5,955 nucleotides of DNA from an uncultured Paenibacillaceae bacterium (lineage in GTDB: Bacteria; Bacillota; Bacilli; Paenibacillales; CALAME01). Shown piece by piece: positions 5,756 through 5,955 of this stretch. The stretch spans positions 1 to 5,955 of the forward strand of contig CALKAN010000101.1 of NCBI GenBank assembly GCA_937983035.1, given 5' to 3'. Position numbers and translations under genes: made by a program. Position 1 is the first letter of the stretch. Every line of letters starts with the position of its first letter. A model generated the notes under the pieces. The model did no database searches and had not been told where the DNA came from. It worked only from the letters and a program-made list of their open reading frames with translations.

Positions 5756-5783
5756 AAATAAGATCGCTGTCCTCGATTTGAAT

Positions 5784-5790
5784 CCCTCCT
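5784..5790 (-). promoter_or_regulatory. Strong Shine-Dalgarno set far from the tadC-like start
   Basis: AGGAGGG (5790-5784) directly follows the stop codon of the tadB-like gene. The next possible start in the tadC-like frame is GTG at 5755, 28 bases further on, well beyond the normal 5-10. Between them ATCG (5777-5774) and CGAT (5766-5763) can pair with a 7-base loop, which would shorten the effective distance to about 13 bases. Confidence 0.5.
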
Positions 5791-5955
5791 TTAAATTCGT
5801 TTCATCGACAAATAAACTCCCATGAGAAAAGAGAGAAATATTAAAAACACCGCATCAAGCAGCATGCTCTTCCCTTCTGGATTCACAAAATAATATTCAA
5901 CGGTTTGTGCCGGATTCAATTTATAATTTACAAACATGAACAAAAGCAAAAATAA
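5791..5955 (-). CDS. TadB-like membrane protein, C-terminal fragment (partial)
   Basis: The last 54 residues of a longer gene are present; the reading frame is open to the window edge, so the start lies outside. It contains the end of one hydrophobic segment (LFLLLFMFVNYKLNP), a short loop with EYYFVNPEGKSML (20-32), then a membrane segment (LLDAVFLIFLSFLMGVYL, 32-49) and a short basic tail SMKRI. This layout, membrane helix, NP..., a ..PxG..LL turn, membrane helix, then a basic end, matches the C-terminus of TadB-type GspF proteins as I know them. A short two-helix LapA-like protein is the main alternative. The stop TAA (5793-5791) lies directly before a strong Shine-Dalgarno, and the tadC-like start is 35 bases away, so the two are likely co-transcribed. 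Confidence 0.65.
   Translation of the reverse strand, partial: LFLLLFMFVNYKLNPAQTVEYYFVNPEGKSMLLDAVFLIFLSFLMGVYLSMKRI

Noticed and set aside
5708..5783. Possible leader peptide starting at ATT just after the AGGAGGG site (reads IQIEDSDLICERDG...)
   Set aside because: ATT is a very rare start and would sit directly against the Shine-Dalgarno with no spacing. The short frame ends inside the tadC-like gene.
1..5955. CRISPR arrays, tRNA or rRNA genes, insertion sequence ends, attachment sites
   Set aside because: No regularly spaced repeats, cloverleaf-like segments, transposase-like proteins or long terminal repeats were seen by reading. A tRNAscan or repeat search could confirm this, but nothing suggests them.

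Overview
The window looks like a chromosomal segment from a Bacillota member of the order Bacillales. The gene families are typical of that group (AI-2E/YtvI-type permease, M24 peptidase, nitroreductase, a probable IDEAL-domain protein). Shine-Dalgarno sites match the consensus well, GTG and TTG starts are common, base composition is moderate, and intrinsic terminators are present. No rRNA, tRNA, CRISPR, IS or phage signature was seen, and the genus cannot be fixed from the sequence alone.

Layout, left to right. (1) 34-411, minus: a 125-residue protein with a small beta-rich N-terminus and a probable IDEAL-like segment. (2) 412-607: a 196-base divergent intergenic region with a good sigma-A promoter for the next gene and three short dyad symmetries. 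(3) 608-1687, plus: a 359-residue AI-2E family (YtvI-like) permease with a TTG start. (4) 1704-1739: a 13-bp-stem terminator shared by two convergent genes. (5) 1746-2930, minus: an M24 (Xaa-Pro type) metallopeptidase with all five metal ligands. (6) 2931-3105: a divergent intergenic region with a terminator-like hairpin oriented toward the peptidase. (7) 3106-3642, plus: a short nitroreductase-family flavoprotein with a TTG start.

(8) 3707-5955, minus: an operon-like run read right to left. It holds the C-terminal 54 residues of a TadB-like protein (running off the window), a TadC-like membrane protein of 287 residues, a 50-residue bitopic protein, and two proteins of 141 and 161 residues, each with one N-terminal membrane segment and resembling TadE-type pseudopilins. 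This is best read as the distal half of a Tad/Flp-type pilus or type II secretion-like locus, with the ATPase expected upstream of the window. The 50-residue gene has a near-ideal ribosome binding site and possibly its own promoter in the tail of tadC, so it is the best candidate for an abundant structural subunit. None of the three small proteins shows a classical prepilin peptidase site, which is the most unusual point of the window.

The metabolic genes on the left and the pilus-like operon on the right show no obvious functional link. They appear to be neighbours rather than one system.
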